From NCBI GenBank assembly GCA_003255065.1, contig QAOA01008758.1:77599-141598 (forward strand): 64,000 bases of DNA. The letters run 5' to 3'. Both the position numbers and the translations under genes were made by a program. The DNA is from Cercis canadensis. Taxonomy: Eukaryota; Streptophyta; Magnoliopsida; Fabales; Fabaceae. Every line of letters begins with the position of its first letter. Positions within the stretch are counted from its first letter, which is position 1. Below the pieces are notes generated by a model. The model saw only the letters and a list, made by a program, of their open reading frames with translations. It was not told the origin of the DNA and made no database searches. This document shows, piece by piece, positions 36,360-47,959 of this stretch.

Positions 36360-37100
36360 TTTTTTTAGAAAACAAATACTTTTTTGCAAACAAACTGGGT
36401 TTTTTTTACCAAAATAATGTTATCTAATAAAGAATTTATAAATTTAAGTTACTTTTTAAATTATTTATCAAAATGGATTATTGTTTATGATACAATATAC
36501 CTTAAAGTATTTTTCTTAAAAAAAACTAAAATATTATAGCGTTTTAAATAATAAACGCTAAAATATAAAATGTAATTTTTGAAAAAAAAAATAATTTTTT
36601 TTTTGAAAATGCTAAAACGTAGAAGGAATCTAACAAATCTTTTAGAAACTGAAAAAAATGCAGAAATAAATCAATGTTTTCTAAGGAAATAAATGAATTT
36701 ATTTCAACACTTATTTCTTTTCGTGAGGTCTAGTCGATGTGAAAATTAATCCATATTTTTTCCTAGAAAATGCAAATTCATTTTCGCGTTTTCTTCCAAT
36801 TCTAAGAAACTTGTCAGATTCTTGGGTTACGTTTTAGCATTTTCAAAAAAAAGTTTTGTCATTTTTTTTAATAGAAAACGTATTTTATATTTTAGCGTTT
36901 ATTATTTAAAACGCTATAATATTTTAGTGTTTTCTGATAAAAATACTTTAATGTATATTATGCGAAAAAAAAAGTGATCCATTTTAGTAAATAATTTCAA
37001 AAGTAACTTAAATTTGTAAATTTTTTATTAAATGACATTATTTTGGTAAATTTGCCAACAAATTGTTCCAGAGAAGCTTTTTATTTAACAATAAATTTAT
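36360..37100. mobile_element. Foldback element, unit 2 copy
   Basis: The left arm (about 36360-36640) and right arm (about 36800-37090) are inverted copies, with pairs such as TATTATAGCGTTTTAAATAA / TTATTTAAAACGCTATAATA. It corresponds to 21790-22560. It lies upstream of ARM exon 1, between the gene fragment and the X' repeat. Confidence 0.65.
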
Positions 37101-37707
37101 TTGACTTGCTTGAATTACTTCAATTGATTATGATTGTTCCATTTTCTAAATATATGATAAAAACTAGATGTCATTAAAGCTGCTATTTGCAAAGAAAAAA
37201 AAAAAGAATTTGATTATACTAGTCATCATTTAAGTAAATATGCAAATTACTTAAGTGGTGTTTTATTTTTGAGAAAATTTTATTTTTACCCTCTCAAGTG
37301 AAATTTTTTTATTCTCATATATCCTTTATGCTTAAGAATAATTTTTTTCTCTGTAAAAAAGTTTTACTCTCATCCTCACTTTCCCATAAATATTAAAACA
37401 TTCTTTATATTAAACAGTACCGATAAATAAACTTTAAAAAAATTATTGCTGTTTAGTATATGTCAAAAATAATTATGTATTAATAGAAAGGCAAATCCGT
37501 GCTGAAGAAGAGGGAGGTAATTTCCCTTACTAACCTCCAAAATATTATTTATCGATAGCAACAACCATTATATAATCACCTCTTACTCTTTATTGCATAT
37601 TTAAAGTTAAATTTATCTTCATAACATTTTATCTACGCCATAATCAAAAGGTATTATGATATTTCATTTTTGTATAAATAAAAGATTATGAGTAATTATT
37701 TTTTTTT
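37101..37707. other. Unit 2 spacer (X' repeat), no gene
   Basis: AT-rich sequence shared with units 1 and 3. It is the uninterrupted version of the region that in unit 1 carries SINE-B and the second MULE. Nothing coding is seen. Confidence 0.6.
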
Positions 37708-37855
37708 TGGCCATAATAGCTGAATAGAACAGGAACATAAAACAATTTACAAGGAGGCTGGAGGTCGAGGAAGACCATCAGCAACCAATATTTCCAACAG
37801 GGAAGACAGAGGCTAGAGACCCAGTCCACTGGGCACATCCTCCTCCTACCATTTT
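37708..37855 (-). mobile_element. LINE 3' tail, unit 2
   Basis: The same tail as in unit 1, here not split by hAT. It is cut at ACCATT, after which TTAGTTTATATAAATA leads to the Helitron. The unit 1/unit 2 junction has exactly the same cut. Confidence 0.6.
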
Positions 37856-37869
37856 AGTTTATATAAATA

Positions 37870-38042
37870 CTAGTTCCAGCACCGTGCATTGCACAGGAAG
37901 ATATTAAAAATAGAGAGAGTTTGCCCATGAAGAGAGAGAAGGCATGTGAAAAAAAAACACATGAGAGAGTAGACAACAAGTATACAATGCACAGATAACT
38001 ATACTCATAAGAAAATGTCTCACTATTAGTTATATATAGGGA
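37870..38042 (-). mobile_element. Mini-Helitron, unit 3 copy
   Basis: On the minus strand it starts TCCCTATATATAACTAATAG and ends with the hairpin, then CTAG. One stem position has changed (GCACAGG in place of GCACGGG on the plus strand). The flanks AAATA and TTACACATTT are as in unit 2. Confidence 0.7.
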
Positions 38043-38115
38043 TTACACATTTGAGCCCATTAGGTTTTGTGTGAGCTTTATTTATTTTGACAAAACCTGC
38101 GACTCTGCCAGAAAT

Positions 38116-41100
38116 TCAAGTTGTGATTGTTGCCCAACTAGGTGGAAGCCGTGCAGAAGTAGTAGGCATGCTTCGAACGCTAATATCAAGAGGCAGGAGA
38201 CGGTACTCAATGTCAAGCTCTCGGAAAATTTTGATCATCTCCTCAATCAAAAGGGATCTCCTGGTAAATCTTTCTCCCATGTCTTGGTGGTTCATTCTAT
38301 GAGTTAGCCAAAGTCCCATTTTTACCATGTTTAGTTGGTCGAAGTCCACGAAGACTATCATAGGTGAAGGATACCAGTGCTCCTTCTTGTTATCAACAAA
38401 GCTGCATCAAAGTCGTTAAAATTTTCATCCAATCAGGTATATTTACACCAACAAACATTGACAAATTAAAAGAAACAAGAGATTTTTTCGAACATACTCC
38501 GTTATTGTTTTTTTCATAAGTGCAATCTTTTCAGCAGGGGTAGATATATGTATGCTGAAGTCAACAGCATCTCCCATGTCAGGACTCCGGTAGAAATTAT
38601 TAATGCCCTTAGTAGCAAGAACATTGTTAGGGTATATAACCTTCTGATTGTCATATCTCAAGAATACGGTATTCAATATGTTCATCTCTTCTACAACCAT
38701 CTGAAATTAATTAGCCAACAGAAAAATTAGGCAATGTCTAAATAAAAACAGAATCTGTAAACACATAAAGAGCACAACATTACCTCGACCCCCTCAATTT
38801 GACACCTATCTCCCACATCAAATGGGTGCATGACAAACAGAAAAATGATTGCTTCAAATATAGTCTTGCAGGTATTTCCAAATATAAATGCCACCACCAC
38901 AAGCTGTGAACTCACAAAGAGAAGAAATTTGTTGGTGGCAATTCCCATTATTGAGAGCACAACAACCAGTAGAATAAGGGCGACTACAACAGTGAGCATT
39001 CGATGAAGTTTATTCACTGCCGATTTGGTATCATTCAATGTCAAAGCAAGTGCTCTCCTCTCTCTGAACGCATTGACCTGGGTTATTAAAATGCATGACA
39101 TTAGTTTGCATTGGGTTTTGAATGCACTTGTGTGCCCTTGGGTGGGAAGATGAGGAAAAATTCTCTTATCAAAATCTGAACTAGACAAGTTCTATAAGCA
39201 CCACTGACACAGATTCCCATTATAATCCTTTCTAACTCAGCTTTGGTAATATACTAATATAATACCTCATGTCAAAGTTTACAAGTAAATATTGTCAAAA
39301 TTATATTAAGAATGCGATAAACACATAAAGAAAGGGTTGTCAAATTTAGCTTCTTGCAAGTAAATGATCCAAGAACCAAACAAAAAAGAATGCATGTCGG
39401 CAGGCACCATATTTAGCTACTACAGGATATAAAAGCCACCCAGTCCTTGAAACTTAGCTTAATATGTTGCTTAATTAGTACTAACCACCCAGTTCTTCAT
39501 GGCAGATTTGCTGATTTTCTCAGACTCAGATGCTCCTTCAAAGAAATTCATGGTTTTTAGAGCTTCATCTTCTCTCATAAAACGCTTCAAGTCCTCCAGG
39601 TATATGTGACTGTGAAAAAGAAAACAGTAAACTAAATTAGTGAATGAAGATAGCTCAGAAATAAAGGATTCATAAACCATGGCAACTACTAGTTATTCAT
39701 ATAAAATCATGTGATATTGAAGGCTGAATCCTCTTCTTTATTGACCATCACTTACTCTAGGGTATTTGGCAGGCGAATTCTTTTTTCATTCTTAGGAATC
39801 ATGTTTCCTAGAAATAATAATTCACATGAATGTTACAAATGTGTTTGGTTGGCCATAAATGTTCTTGGAAATGTTAGACAATATTTTCGGTGAATCTTCT
39901 ATTCTCACATTTGATTCTAATACAATTTTTCTTGGAATCTTAGTATTTTTTTCAAAAATACCTCTATCTATTTTAAATAAAAAAATAAAATTACTTTCTA
40001 TAATTAATAAATATTTATTTTTAGAAAATTTGTATTTTTGTTAAAAAAAATTTATGCATTGTAACTTTTAAAACTTTTAGCACTTGATTACATGTGTTGA
40101 ACTTGGAATTCAAACTGGGCAAATTAAAGGACTAAGGGGCCGGGTTGAGATACCCAGGCTCCGAAGCTAAAGTTAGATAGGTTAGAGCTTGGAAAGGTAA
40201 TAAATTAGAGGAGAGTCTGAATCTTTTATACTTATAACTGAGGGTTATTTATAAGAGAGGACTGAAGGGTATAATGGTAATGTGCAAATGTGAACTTTAT
40301 TGGTTTGGGCCCGAATAGGCTTCTAGTCATAATGGGCTGGATATCTACAATTACTAACTTGTGCAAGTCTTTTCTCAAAGTTTTCTTTTGTTCAGTACTA
40401 TCTCGTCTGATTTCTGGAGTTGTTGCAGTTTGGGCTCTAACGGTTCCCACACTTAGGTTTCATTTCTTAAATGCCTGCAAATGAAGCCTTTTGACTGGAT
40501 AAACAGGCACACGATACGAGTTTGCTTTGTAAACAAGTTAAGTTATTGAAGATGCCAAAAAGTCATGTTTATGTAATTTATCAATTTCAATAGAAGATGG
40601 CGAACCCAGAATACTTGGAATGTAGAATAGTAAAACGTAGTGGAAGGAAAAAAGAAAAAGAAATTGATTTCAATTTCTACCCGGTATATATATACACGAT
40701 ACATTTCTTTTAGGCTTTGTAATTTAAATTTTTTTATGCTTTCCATTTAATTTTGTTTTATTTATTCTTTTTTTATTTATTTGTTTTAATTTTGGCATTA
40801 TTACAATTATATCATTAATAAACGATATATTTAACTTTTTACGTCTAAATTTTTTTTTTCATAGTCATGAAAATCCAAGATTCCTAAGTACTCTCATGAG
40901 AAAGTTTTGGTGAAAAACTTGTTCAAAAATCATTCTCAAGAATCTTACTTTCTTGAGAATATTTTAATTTTTGAAATTTTGTACCAAACATAAAAATATT
41001 AATTTTTCAAGTTAAGATTTCAAAAACCTAAAAAAATCTGCCAAACACCTCTTCTGTATCACAAGAAGGGTTCAATAGTAGAAAATGAGAAGCAACCCAA

Positions 41101-42600
41101 ATTGATTGTGAGAGGTCGACTCTAAACTATGCATGTTCCATGTTTTGGGAAGGTTTCTGTATGACACTCGAAAATAAGCTTTAACACCCCAATCAGTCAT
41201 GAACTATCAAGGTGTCAATAAAGGTTCCAAAAGTCGATCCAAATCTCAAGGTGTGGGTATGGATCAAAGTGCTCAAGAAGCATAATAGTGCTCAAGCCTT
41301 ACACAACGACAGCAACTAGTAAGATTATTCAAATCGCAGAAACGTTCACACAGAAGAGAAGAAGAAGAAGAAAATGTAAAAAGCATAACAGAAGCTAAGA
41401 CACAGTATTGCAACGTAAGGTTTCAACAGGGAATACCATCATGTTATCAACTCTGTATATCAGAGACAAAGATTGAAAAGTCATAAAAAAGATCATGGTG
41501 AAAACTTAAACAAGTTATTAAAATCTTAGTTTATAAGGATTAATGAATAACCTGGACCCCCGACTAGCAACATTGTGAAATATTTTCTTTGCTGCTGCTT
41601 TAGCCTCATTTTCACTTCTAATCTGTGTGGTTTGTTCATCTTCATTGGCGGTATCAAGTATCTGCTGCTCCAGTGTAGAAAGAGCTCCATGACGGACCAT
41701 ATTCATTAACCTTTTCATATTCCAGGCAGAGACATTTTTCGGGTTCAGCTTATGCAAGTGATCAATAGTTATTCCATCCTTTGCCTTATCGGAAAGTGGG
41801 CCAGAAGACTTTCCACTTTTGAGCCTGAGTCTTTTCTGGAGCATTCTGCTCTTCATCAAGGGAGTTGCGTTATGGTCTGGGGTTATATTAACCCCAGCAT
41901 TCTGTAACTTCCGAACCTCATTAACAAGCCTTTGCTCCTCTTCCTCTGACTTTTGGATTTCTATCAATGGTGCACCCGAGAGTGTTTCAATCACATATTG
42001 ATTAAAAAGTGACTCCTGAATCCTATCAAAGTAGGTGCGTACAAGGAAAGAAGAAGCCAGCACCTTAATCACGAGAGTTTTCACCAACCATGCCAAAGTA
42101 CCCACCAAGAAACAGACCAAGATCTTGGTGACATATTCAAGGAAATAACTTTTAGTCTCCCTCTGAACTCTCTTATCAAATAATATATGCCAAGCAATCA
42201 AAACAAAACCCAACCATAGACAATTTTGAACTGCCTTCCTGACACCATACACAAAATAGAGTACTCTCTTCCGCAAAAGGAAATTCCTTTCAATAAAGAA
42301 TACCACTATCCGGATTACCCAATCAGAAACTAAGCGCCCACAAATTAGAACCAGAACCATCACCTCCCATTTCCATAACTTGAGCTTCCAGAGACTCTTA
42401 TTCCTCAAATGGGGAATACAAAGCGAGCATATTAAAGCACCAACTATCAAAACCAAACTCAACCACTCAAGGAAAACCCATACGCTAAAGTGCGTCATTT
42501 TGAACTCATCGGGTAGATCGTCTTCCAAAAATGGATCATCTTCACCATCATCCCCTTCCTTCCCCAGCATCCCCGAGAATATTTGAGCCGACTAGACCTC
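38116..42600 (-). pseudogene. MSL copy 3: 5'-truncated MscS-like channel gene, all remaining exons open
   Basis: Minus-strand segments: 41552-42570 (partial exon 1 from ATG), 39486-39609, 38784-39077, 38498-38700 and 38116-38401. Joined, they give 642 codons (641 aa) without a stop. Differences from copies 1 and 2 include an in-frame loss of nine residues near the sequence before MKSRMLQKRLRLK and a changed junction residue at exon 2 (AG|T, Ser, where others have Arg). Membrane segments and the MscS block HPFDVGDRCQIEGVE are kept. The upstream 13-bp deletion and the 5' breakpoint are the same as in copies 1 and 2. Confidence 0.8.
39757..41050. mobile_element. Insertion in intron 1 of the truncated MSL copies (copy 3 shown), TIR-like ends
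   Basis: Intron 1 of copy 3 holds about 1.3 kb that the complete gene lacks. The left edge reads GGGTATTTGGCAGGCG, and the reverse complement of the right edge reads GAGGTGTTTGGCAG, so the ends are imperfect inverted repeats. The two flanks meet in the complete gene near 58209-58230. Copies 1 and 2 carry the same insert with internal deletions (from about 9432 and 28457). A stretch of about 0.25 kb at 40052-40315 is private to copy 3. Confidence 0.55.
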
Positions 42601-43295
42601 CGGTCTTGTTCAGGTGACTTGCTTGAAGTACTTCAAATGATTATGATTGTCCCATTTTCTAAATATATGATAGAAACTAGATGTCACTAAGGCTGCAAAG
42701 ACAAAGAATTTGATGATACTAGTCTTTTAAGTCATTTGGTTTATATCAAGGTATCCACATAATGGGAGTAGTAATCAATAAATCTCTTTTAGTAAGTGTA
42801 ACTCTAAAAATTCGAACTCTAGACCTTTTAACTTAAAAAACCTTAAGGCTCAACCTGTTTTCAATAAGTCAACACCTTGTTAGTCTTTTAAGTCATTATT
42901 GATGTTTAGTGTTTCTCAAAAATAATTATGTATTGATAGAAACTAAACATCATTAAGGTTGCAAAGACAAAAAGAGTTTGAGGATACTTAGTCTTTTAAG
43001 TCATTATTGCTGTTTAGTGTTTCTCATTATGTATTAATAGAAAGGCATATCCAAGTTGAAGAAGACGGAGATAATTTCGCTTACTAACCTAAAAAAATTA
43101 TTTATTGATAGCAACCATTATGTAATCACTAATCACCCTCTTACTCTTTATTGTATATTTAAAGTTAAAAGTTATCTTTATAACCACATCAAAAAAAAAA
43201 ATATCTTCATAACATTTTATCTACTACCACAATCAAAAGGTATTATGATATTTCATTTTTGTATAAATAAAAGATTATGAGTAATGCTTTTCTTT
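42601..43295. other. Unit 3 spacer (X repeat with SINE-A), no gene
   Basis: It begins with the word shared by all truncated MSL 5' ends (TGACTTGCTTGAA). It holds the empty site of the 11722/31206 MULE (GAAACTAGATGTCACT near 42674) and SINE-A at about 42737-42880, flanked by TAGTCTTTTAAGTCATT on the left and the full 20-bp form on the right. No ARM fragment follows. Confidence 0.6.
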
Positions 43296-43480
43296 TTTTG
43301 GCCATAATAGCTGAATAGAACAGGAACAGAAAACAATTTACAAGGACGCTGGAGGTCCAGGAAGACCATCAGCAACCAATATTTCCAACAGGGAAGACAG
43401 AGGCTAGAGACCCAGTCTACTGGGCACATCCTCCTCCTACCATGCCTACCATTCTAGCAAGCCAATCAGCTGCTCCATTG
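43296..43480 (-). mobile_element. LINE 3' tail, unit 3 (longest copy)
   Basis: It extends about 40 bp further than in units 1 and 2, past ACCATT into CTAGCAAGCCAATCAGCTGC, showing that the shorter copies were cut by rearrangement. It marks the right edge of the array. Confidence 0.6.
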
Positions 43481-43498
43481 GCACAGTGGTTTTTTTAC

Positions 43499-44043
43499 TC
43501 TGATATTACACTTTACAAATTTATTTATTACATTTTTAAAATTATTTATCTAAATATTATACTTTTTTAAAAAATAAAACAAAATCTAATATCGTGATAT
43601 CCAATGGACACGTCGTATCTCACAAGGTGCATCCAGTAAAGACACGTCGCATGGGATCTCGTGTGTCCCACGTGGCAAAAGAAAGAGAAGAAGGTGTGAA
43701 TATGAAATGGAGAAAGAGAAGTTAAAAGGGAGAGAAAGAATATGAAAGTTGGTGCACGTAGAAGAAAGAGAATAAGGGGTGAAGATGTAATGGAGAAAGA
43801 GAAGATAAAAAGGATGAGAGAAAAGATAAGAGTGAAAGAATGAAAGAGAAAATGAAATGGAGAAAATTGGACACGTGTGTCCCCATTGGATGTGTTACAT
43901 GAGATTCAGCATGTTTAGTGAGATTCACCCTGTCCAAATTAGTTTTTTTTTTATTTTATTTTTTAAAAAATTATAATATATAGGTAATTAAGTTAGAAAC
44001 TATGATAGATCTGTAATTTAGTTTCTAAAATGTAATATCCAAA
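43499..44043. mobile_element. MITE with long AT-rich TIR
   Basis: The left end GATATTACACTTTACAAATT and the reverse complement of the right end, GGATATTACATTTTAGAAAC, continue as matching AT-rich arms of about 80 bp. The core is purine-rich (GAAAGAGAA repeats). A related left arm begins near 63730 and runs off the window. Confidence 0.6.
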
Positions 44044-44402
44044 TCAAATAACCTTGGCATAGTTACTTCAAACAAATTTTAAAAAAAAAAATGTTTTTTT
44101 GTGGGCGCTTATGTATATGTTCTTATTCCGAGTTACAAACTTACAATTGTCTAAAATATTGTCACCATTTCATTACTTGGAGCCATGTATCTCTTTCTTT
44201 ATAACAACATGAAAACATTTTCATCATTTATTGGTTAATTATTTTTTTTTTGCTCAAATTGGATAATTATTCTTCACTCTATCATATATGACTAGTTCAA
44301 TTAGAAGTGATTATAGGCGCAGCCGATATCGGTCTTTGTTTTTTTTAAAAAAAAAACCTTAGGTAAATGGAAGAGACTAGTGCAACAGTGTTTTTTTTTT
44401 TT

Positions 44403-44630
44403 TAGTAAAACTCTTTCTTAGTCCTTGGAAAATGCAGCCATTGACAAATTCATCATCTAAAAATTTTCGATGACAAATTTATCCTTAAATGTCACTAACG
44501 AGACTCTACCGGAAAATTAATTTGTCCGACGAAATAATAATTAAAGAACCAATTTGTCACCGAAATTTTTTGGATGATGAATTTGTCAATGGTTGTATTT
44601 TTCAAGGACTAAAAAAGTGTTTTACTTTTC
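44403..44630. mobile_element. Short Mutator-like MITE related to the 23342 element
   Basis: The ends AGTAAAACTCTTTCTTAGTC and, reverse complemented, AGTAAAACACTTTTTTAGTC match the termini of the 1.6-kb MULE at 23342-24965, including the following CCTTGGAAAATGCAGC word. The flanks are T-rich, so the target duplication cannot be judged. Confidence 0.65.
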
Positions 44631-44662
44631 TTTTTTGGCTATTGAGCACTTAGTAGTTAGTA

Positions 44663-46113
44663 CCAATGTTTTAAAAACCGGACCAGTAAGCGAATCGGTT
44701 AAAAAAAATGACTAGTCAAACCAGTTGAATCGAAACTTTTTCCAAACTTAAAGATTCACAAAAAATAAAACATAAAGGATGAAGCACAAATCATTAAAGT
44801 TAACTTATAAATGAAAATCTCAAACTTAAAGATTCAAATATATAATTTTTAAACCATCATAACCAAATACATAAGTAAAATGCACAATCAAATCAAACCA
44901 AGACACAAAAAAATGCAAGTTAACAGCTTCTTTTGTCATATAAAAATACTCAGAGAGCATACAATATCAATCTTAATAGCAATCTTGAGCCAATCCAATA
45001 AGATGATGGCAGAGTGCAAAATAGCAATTTTAATTGCCCCTAAGACTTGAGTGCAAAGACAATTCTGATTGATTTTCTCTAAACTTCATTTCCTTTTCCT
45101 AATCTTCTTTGCCATTAGACTTGCCTCGGGATGATACTCAAATTTTAACATTTTAAATTACTGTTAAGACTTAAGATTGCATAAATACAAACTACAGTGG
45201 AAGTGTTGTTACAATAAAATTACATTTCAAAGCCATGTCATGTCTCCGTACACCATTTATGGAAGCAAATGGAAGATTCAAGCCTTGATTTCTAAAAGCT
45301 TGGGCATCCTTTAGTTTACAACAAAAAAGAAATGTGAATAGAGTATTTTATTAGAGAGTTTTTTTTTTTTTCCTTTAAAAAAGACTATGTCAAAGATCTT
45401 TCGTCCCTATCATAGTGTCACTTGAGCAAAAGGTTAAGGAACCTTCTGTTTCTTTTGCTCATTTGCTAACCATTAATAGCTCTTGGTACCCATCGGTTTC
45501 CCTCTTTGGCTTCTCATGGCTGAGCTTGGATCTACCATACTCCTGGCCTCTCTGCTGTTGGCCAGCCCCGTCATCTCTGCGATGGATCCCCACCGTCATC
45601 TCTACCAGTATTTGAGGAAGAATTTCTACCATTCTTCTCATTCCTTTAGCTTCCAGGGATCGTTCTTCGCCTCTTCATTCTATCAGGGATGTGGGTATTG
45701 TGGGCCAGTGGTTCTTGTAAATTTGGCTCAACCTTTATTTGTTTTTCTACTTGTGTTCAACTGAAATTACCACCTAGGAATGTGTATATGCTTGGTCAGA
45801 ATTGTGATATTCATATTTTTCCTTTGATTTTGTTGCTATGGATTCCAAAACCGATTAGGGGTTTGGGGAAAATGAAAATAGAAGAAGAAACTTGAGGGAG
45901 GAATCGAGGAAAGAGGTCAGTGTTCCAAAATGACGCTGTTTAGGGGGGAAAAAGTTTTAATGAACTAGCCAATTATTTAAAATCAGTACCGGTTCACTGG
46001 TTTTACCGATTTACACCTATTCATATCAATTTAATTGTCTCACCAGTTTTACCTATTTAACCGAACCGATATTCAAACCGAGTACCGGTCCGATTTAATT
46101 TTTAAAACATTGG
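44663..46113. mobile_element. TIR element with gene-like interior
   Basis: The left end CCAATGTTTTAAAAACCGGA and the reverse complement of the right end, CCAATGTTTTAAAAATTAAA followed by TCGGACCGGT, are inverted repeats. I could not define a target duplication. The interior (about 45370-45900) is less AT-rich, with a C/T-rich stretch and an ATGACGCTGTTTA motif near 45931 that resembles one in the 3234-4077 hAT element. It may be captured host sequence, but I recognise no protein. Confidence 0.5.
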
Positions 46114-46609
46114 TTATAAAAATTAAAAAAGAAAATTAAATCAAGCTAGCTCGATTATTAAATAGGCCAACATGAATTTGGCTAGGCTGAAAAAGGCTTA
46201 AATTTAATCGAGCCTCAAAATTTTTAAGTCATAACTCAATTTTTATATAGACCAAATCTTAATTTTAAACAAACTAAGTCCAAAATTGACAATACTATTA
46301 AGGAGTCTAGGCAAGATGTTGCCTCTTTAACCACACAAAATGTTTAGGCTCGAGTATGGCCTAACCTAGCATACATGCCTAGTTTTCAAATTTAATTATT
46401 TTAAAATAAAATCAATTTTGATTTACCTTTATTTCTATTTTAAAGCTTTTTTTTTTTTATCAAATAACATAAGAATTTAGTAATTAAGGATAAATGACTA
46501 AACCAAAAAAAAAAATTACTTAAATGAGTTAGTATTGAAATTATTTATTAGAATGAGTCTCTTGAATATTTTAATAATGCATTATTGGAGACACACTACT
46601 TCAAATATA
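46114..46609. other. AT-rich stretch, no gene recognised
   Basis: No frame, RNA gene or terminal repeat stands out. Confidence 0.4.
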
Positions 46610-47165
46610 GCATTCTTTTTAAAAATCTGCTATATCGAAATAGCATATCACAATCATCAAAATCTGCTATATCAAAATAGCATATCACAATCATCAGAAG
46701 ACTAAAAGGCTGTAGCAGTGCATGAGAGTGAACACACTGAATTGTCCCTTAAGGACACACTGGATGGATAGCAATCTTGCGTGCTCACTTGGGTTAGAGA
46801 AAGAGAAATTGGGAGAGAAGAAGAAGATGGCGAGAGAAAGAGAAAGAGAGAGAAGAAGTGGACCGAGAGAGAACCCATGAATGGAAAGATGTAGTGGGCA
46901 ATCCCACTCTAAGAGAAATATGCAGAACTCACGTTCCCGAGCATAGATTGGACAGGCAAGCTCAAAATGTTTTCTTTCTCATCTTTTGGGGTTGCTTCTT
47001 GGCGTTTAGCAGTACTCCCTTTCTCTCTGTTGTTCTTTCTTATTAGTTCCTGTCAAATTTGATTGTTTAAATATGGTTTGCCACTAATTTAGTGGTTCTT
47101 TACTTGTGTTCTGGTTTTGCTTATTTCTCTAGTGTCTTTTTACAAAATTACTAATAAGAAATCCT
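46610..47165 (+). repeat. Dispersed duplication, copy A (partner at 53573-54210)
   Basis: Both copies start with AAAAATCTGCTATATCGAAA and run through TTGCGTGCTCACTTGGGTTA-type sequence to TTGCTTATTTCTCTAG. They share a short frame (46858-47046 here) reading VGNPTLREICR, HVPEHRLDRQAQNVFF and FWGCFLAFSS. I do not recognise the product; the transcript-like appearance (purine-rich leader, ATG, GT-rich tail) suggests a first exon or a transposon-borne sequence. Confidence 0.6.
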
Positions 47166-47758
47166 ATAAATAAGAACTGATCACAAACTTTATTTTGTGT
47201 TGTCTCCGTCTCGCCCAGCGCAGGCCAACCTACTACTATTATTAGCAATAGCAAGCACACGGGCTGCACAATAGAGCACTAACTTCGGCTAAAAAACCAC
47301 TCAAAGCCACCTATAGAAATATCACTTTATGAACAGTTTTTTTTCAATTTTCTCGCGTATTTTTGTTAAAACAGATAAGAAAACAAAATCAAATGAGCAG
47401 TGGTCAAAAGCTTCTATTATTAATCAACTCTTCATTTTGTTTATTTCTCTAGTGTCTTTTTACAAAATTACTAATAAAAAATCCTATAAGTAAGAACTGA
47501 TCACAAACTTTATTTTGTGTTGTCTCCATCTCGCCCAGCGCAGGCCAACCTACTACTGTTATTAGCAATGGCAAGCACACGGGCTGCACAATAGAGCACT
47601 AACTTCGGCTAAAAAATCACTCAAAGCCACCTATAGAAATATCACTTTATGAACAGTTTTTTTCAATTTTCTCGCGTATTTTTGTTAAAACAGATAAGAA
47701 AACAAAATCTAATGACCAGTGGTCAAAAGCTTCTATTATTCGTCAACTCTTCATTTTG
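47121..47758. repeat. Two-copy tandem repeat, 320-bp period
   Basis: TTATTTCTCTAGTGTCTTTT begins at 47121 and again at 47441, and the two 320-bp blocks match closely throughout (CTCGCCCAGCGCAGGCCAAC; GCAAGCACACGGGCTGCACA). Further single copies lie at about 49915-50170 and, in part, at 49176-49260. Confidence 0.85.
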
Positions 47759-47959
47759 TTTTATTGGTTGATTAGCTTTAGGTCTTCTAGGAATAAACTG
47801 TTGGGATTCAGTAGTGCTCTCTAGGCCGACCCTGAATCATGATGTCGTCTACGACATCTCTGGAACTTGGATAGGAAAAGGTCATTTTCCTTTTATTTTT
47901 TTTGTATTAAATATATTATAAATTTTTGTAATTTTAAGGAGTTTTAAATTAAGTTTTTA

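Noticed and set aside
8171..42600. Helitron capture of both MSL and ARM gene fragments in one large element
   Set aside because: At first the Helitron end beside the MSL copies suggested this. A matching 5' end only 171 bp away and the empty-site relative at 55743 show a small element that contains neither gene.
43656..43870. Purine-rich frame at 43722-43937 as a small protein gene
   Set aside because: It is low-complexity GAAAGAGAA sequence inside a MITE with visible terminal repeats.
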